Source: Clostridiaceae bacterium (GTDB taxonomy: Bacteria > Bacillota > Clostridia > DSM-8532). Taken from it: a stretch of 53,211 nucleotides of DNA. The number at the start of each line of letters is the position of its first letter. Position 1 is the first letter of the stretch. This document shows positions 51,947-53,211 of the stretch, one piece after another. The stretch is from contig JAAXZX010000047.1 of the NCBI GenBank assembly GCA_012719645.1, forward strand, positions 1 through 53,211, in the 5' to 3' direction. The notes beneath the pieces are model-generated. The model ran no database searches and had not been told where the DNA came from. It was given only the letters and a program-made list of their open reading frames with translations. The position numbers were made by a program, and so were the translations under genes.

Positions 51947-53211
51947 ATGGAAAAACTGAGATTTGACTACAAAAACGCACTTGGTTTTATCAACGAACAT
52001 GAAATAAGCTACCTGGAGCCACAGGTCATTTCTGCCCACAAAATGCTGCATGAAAGAAGCGGCCCCGGAAGCGACTTCCTGGGCTGGGTTGAGCTCCCCA
52101 ACGCCTATGACAGGGAAGAGTTTGGCCGGATACAGAAAGCGGCTGAGAAGATACGCAAGGATTCCGATGTCCTGATCGTTGTGGGAATCGGCGGATCGTA
52201 CCTGGGCGCGCGCGCAGCCATAGAAGCGCTGTCCCATTCATTCTACAATAATCTCCCAAAGGAAAATCGCGGTGGTCCGGAGATATACTTTGCCGGAAAC
52301 AGCATAAGCTCAACCTGCCTGGCAGAACTGCTGGAACTGGTTGAGGGCAGGGATATCTCCGTCAATGTCATTTCCAAGTCGGGCACAACTACCGAGTCCG
52401 CCATTGCATTCCGGATCATCAGGGACTACATGGAAAAGAAGTATGGGAAGGAAGGGGCGAAAGGGCGCATCTACGCCACCACTGACAAGGCGAGGGGCGC
52501 GCTGAAGACCCTTGCTGATTCCGAAGGGTATGAGCAGTTCGTTATTCCCGACGATGTGGGCGGCCGGTTCTCGGTCCTTACGGCCGTAGGACTTCTGCCC
52601 ATCGCCGCGGCCGGAATAGATATCTCAGAGATGATGAAGGGCGCCCGCGACGCATATGACGACTGCAAAAAGCCCTATGCCGAGAATGACAGCTACCTTT
52701 ACGCTGCAGTGCGGAATGCCCTTTACAGGAAGGGAAAGACCACCGAGATCCTGGTAAACTATGAACCTTCCCTGCACTACCTGACCGAATGGTGGAAACA
52801 GCTGTACGGCGAGAGCGAGGGCAAGGACAAGAAAGGCATATTCCCCGCGGGCGTGGATTTCTCAACCGACCTTCATTCCATGGGGCAGTACATCCAGGAC
52901 GGGCTGAGGAACATATTTGAAACAGTCATTAACGTGGAGAAGTGCAGGAAGCCTCTTGAAATGATAAAGACCGTGGATGACCTGGATAAACTCAATTACC
53001 TGGCCGGAAAGGAAATGGATTTTGTCAACAAGATGGCCATGAAGGGAACCATCCTTGCCCATGTGGACGGCGGGGTTCCCAACCTGGTCGTGAATGTTCC
53101 CGAAATGACCGCCTACTGGTTCGGCTACCTGGTATATTTCTTCGAGAAGGCCTGCGGCATAAGCGGTTACCTCCTGGGGGTCAACCCATTCGACCAGCCA
53201 GGAGTGGAAGC
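51947..53211 (+). CDS. pgi: glucose-6-phosphate isomerase (3' end beyond the window)
   Basis: At least 421 residues of the glycolytic enzyme that interconverts glucose 6-phosphate and fructose 6-phosphate; the frame runs off the right edge with a short C-terminal piece missing. Motifs: [18 protein letters not shown], the phosphate-binding [34 protein letters not shown], the [16 protein letters not shown] segment and [18 protein letters not shown] at the edge. The N-terminal part is short, as in Bacillus-type enzymes of about 450 residues. The ATG at 51947 follows GGGGAAAGG at moderate spacing. An ATG ten bases earlier is in another frame and soon stops. Confidence 0.96.
   Translation, partial: MEKLRFDYKNALGFINEHEISYLEPQVISAHKMLHERSGPGSDFLGWVELPNAYDREEFGRIQKAAEKIRKDSDVLIVVGIGGSYLGARAAIEALSHSFYNNLPKENRGGPEIYFAGNSISSTCLAELLELVEGRDISVNVISKSGTTTESAIAFRIIRDYMEKKYGKEGAKGRIYATTDKARGALKTLADSEGYEQFVIPDDVGGRFSVLTAVGLLPIAAAGIDISEMMKGARDAYDDCKKPYAENDSYLYAAVRNALYRKGKTTEILVNYEPSLHYLTEWWKQLYGESEGKDKKGIFPAGVDFSTDLHSMGQYIQDGLRNIFETVINVEKCRKPLEMIKTVDDLDKLNYLAGKEMDFVNKMAMKGTILAHVDGGVPNLVVNVPEMTAYWFGYLVYFFEKACGISGYLLGVNPFDQPGVE

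Overview
The window looks like about 53 kb of chromosome from an anaerobic, endospore-forming member of the Clostridia (Bacillota). The evidence is a Spo0A gene, a cotJABC spore-coat operon, a T-box leader on pheST, the Firmicute-type order rimP-nusA-ylxR-ylxQ-infB-rbfA-nrnA-truB-ribF, a class B-type SLH surface fragment, an LPXTG protein, and AGGAGG-type ribosome binding sites throughout. Base composition is moderate (roughly half G+C by eye), with AT-richer islands around 1.7-5.8 kb and 20.2-23 kb. No species can be assigned from the sequence alone.

Layout. 0-1.6 kb: enolase, with a divergent partial gene at the left edge and a pair of near-identical 22-bp repeats between them. 1.6-5.8 kb: three tandem leucine-rich-repeat lipoprotein genes on the minus strand, each with its own consensus promoter and terminator; the third is split by a one-base frameshift. 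5.9-11 kb: PHP phosphoesterase, DNA polymerase IV, a lone rhamnulokinase, and an in-frame chimera of the front of a sodium:alanine symporter with two SLH domains. 11-12.4 kb: cotJA-cotJB-cotJC. 12.5-19.7 kb: TGS-uridine kinase, a THUMP rRNA methyltransferase, class A penicillin-binding protein, TyrRS. 19.7-23.6 kb: an accessory-looking cluster made of an XRE regulator, a SARP/BTAD-type activator, an unknown 168-residue protein and an LPXTG surface protein with a Cys/His-rich insertion; the last two genes share an exact 20-bp promoter element built from TGTGAC direct repeats 11 bp apart. 23.8-26.2 kb: tRNA-Asn, a CAT-anticodon tRNA, trmK, a Nif3-like protein and RNase P RNA. 26.2-34.2 kb: polysaccharide deacetylase, esterase, T-box-pheS-pheT, tmcAL. 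34.5-43.6 kb: the rimP-to-ribF translation operon. 43.6-53.2 kb: a class B penicillin-binding protein whose start codon lies in a strong hairpin, PspC and LiaF-like membrane proteins, spo0A, a three-gene biotin-dependent transcarboxylase, a YjfB-like protein and the start of glucose-6-phosphate isomerase.

Most of the window is housekeeping. The candidates for something undescribed are the BTAD regulator with its twin direct-repeat promoters driving an unknown protein and a Cys/His-rich cell-wall protein, the symporter-SLH chimera, the duplicated LRR lipoprotein cassettes, and the start-codon hairpin of the class B penicillin-binding protein. At least three families of short dispersed repeats (TCATTGCGAG palindromes, GGGGACGGTTCC units and CCAACTTC pyrimidine tracts) sit between the genes.
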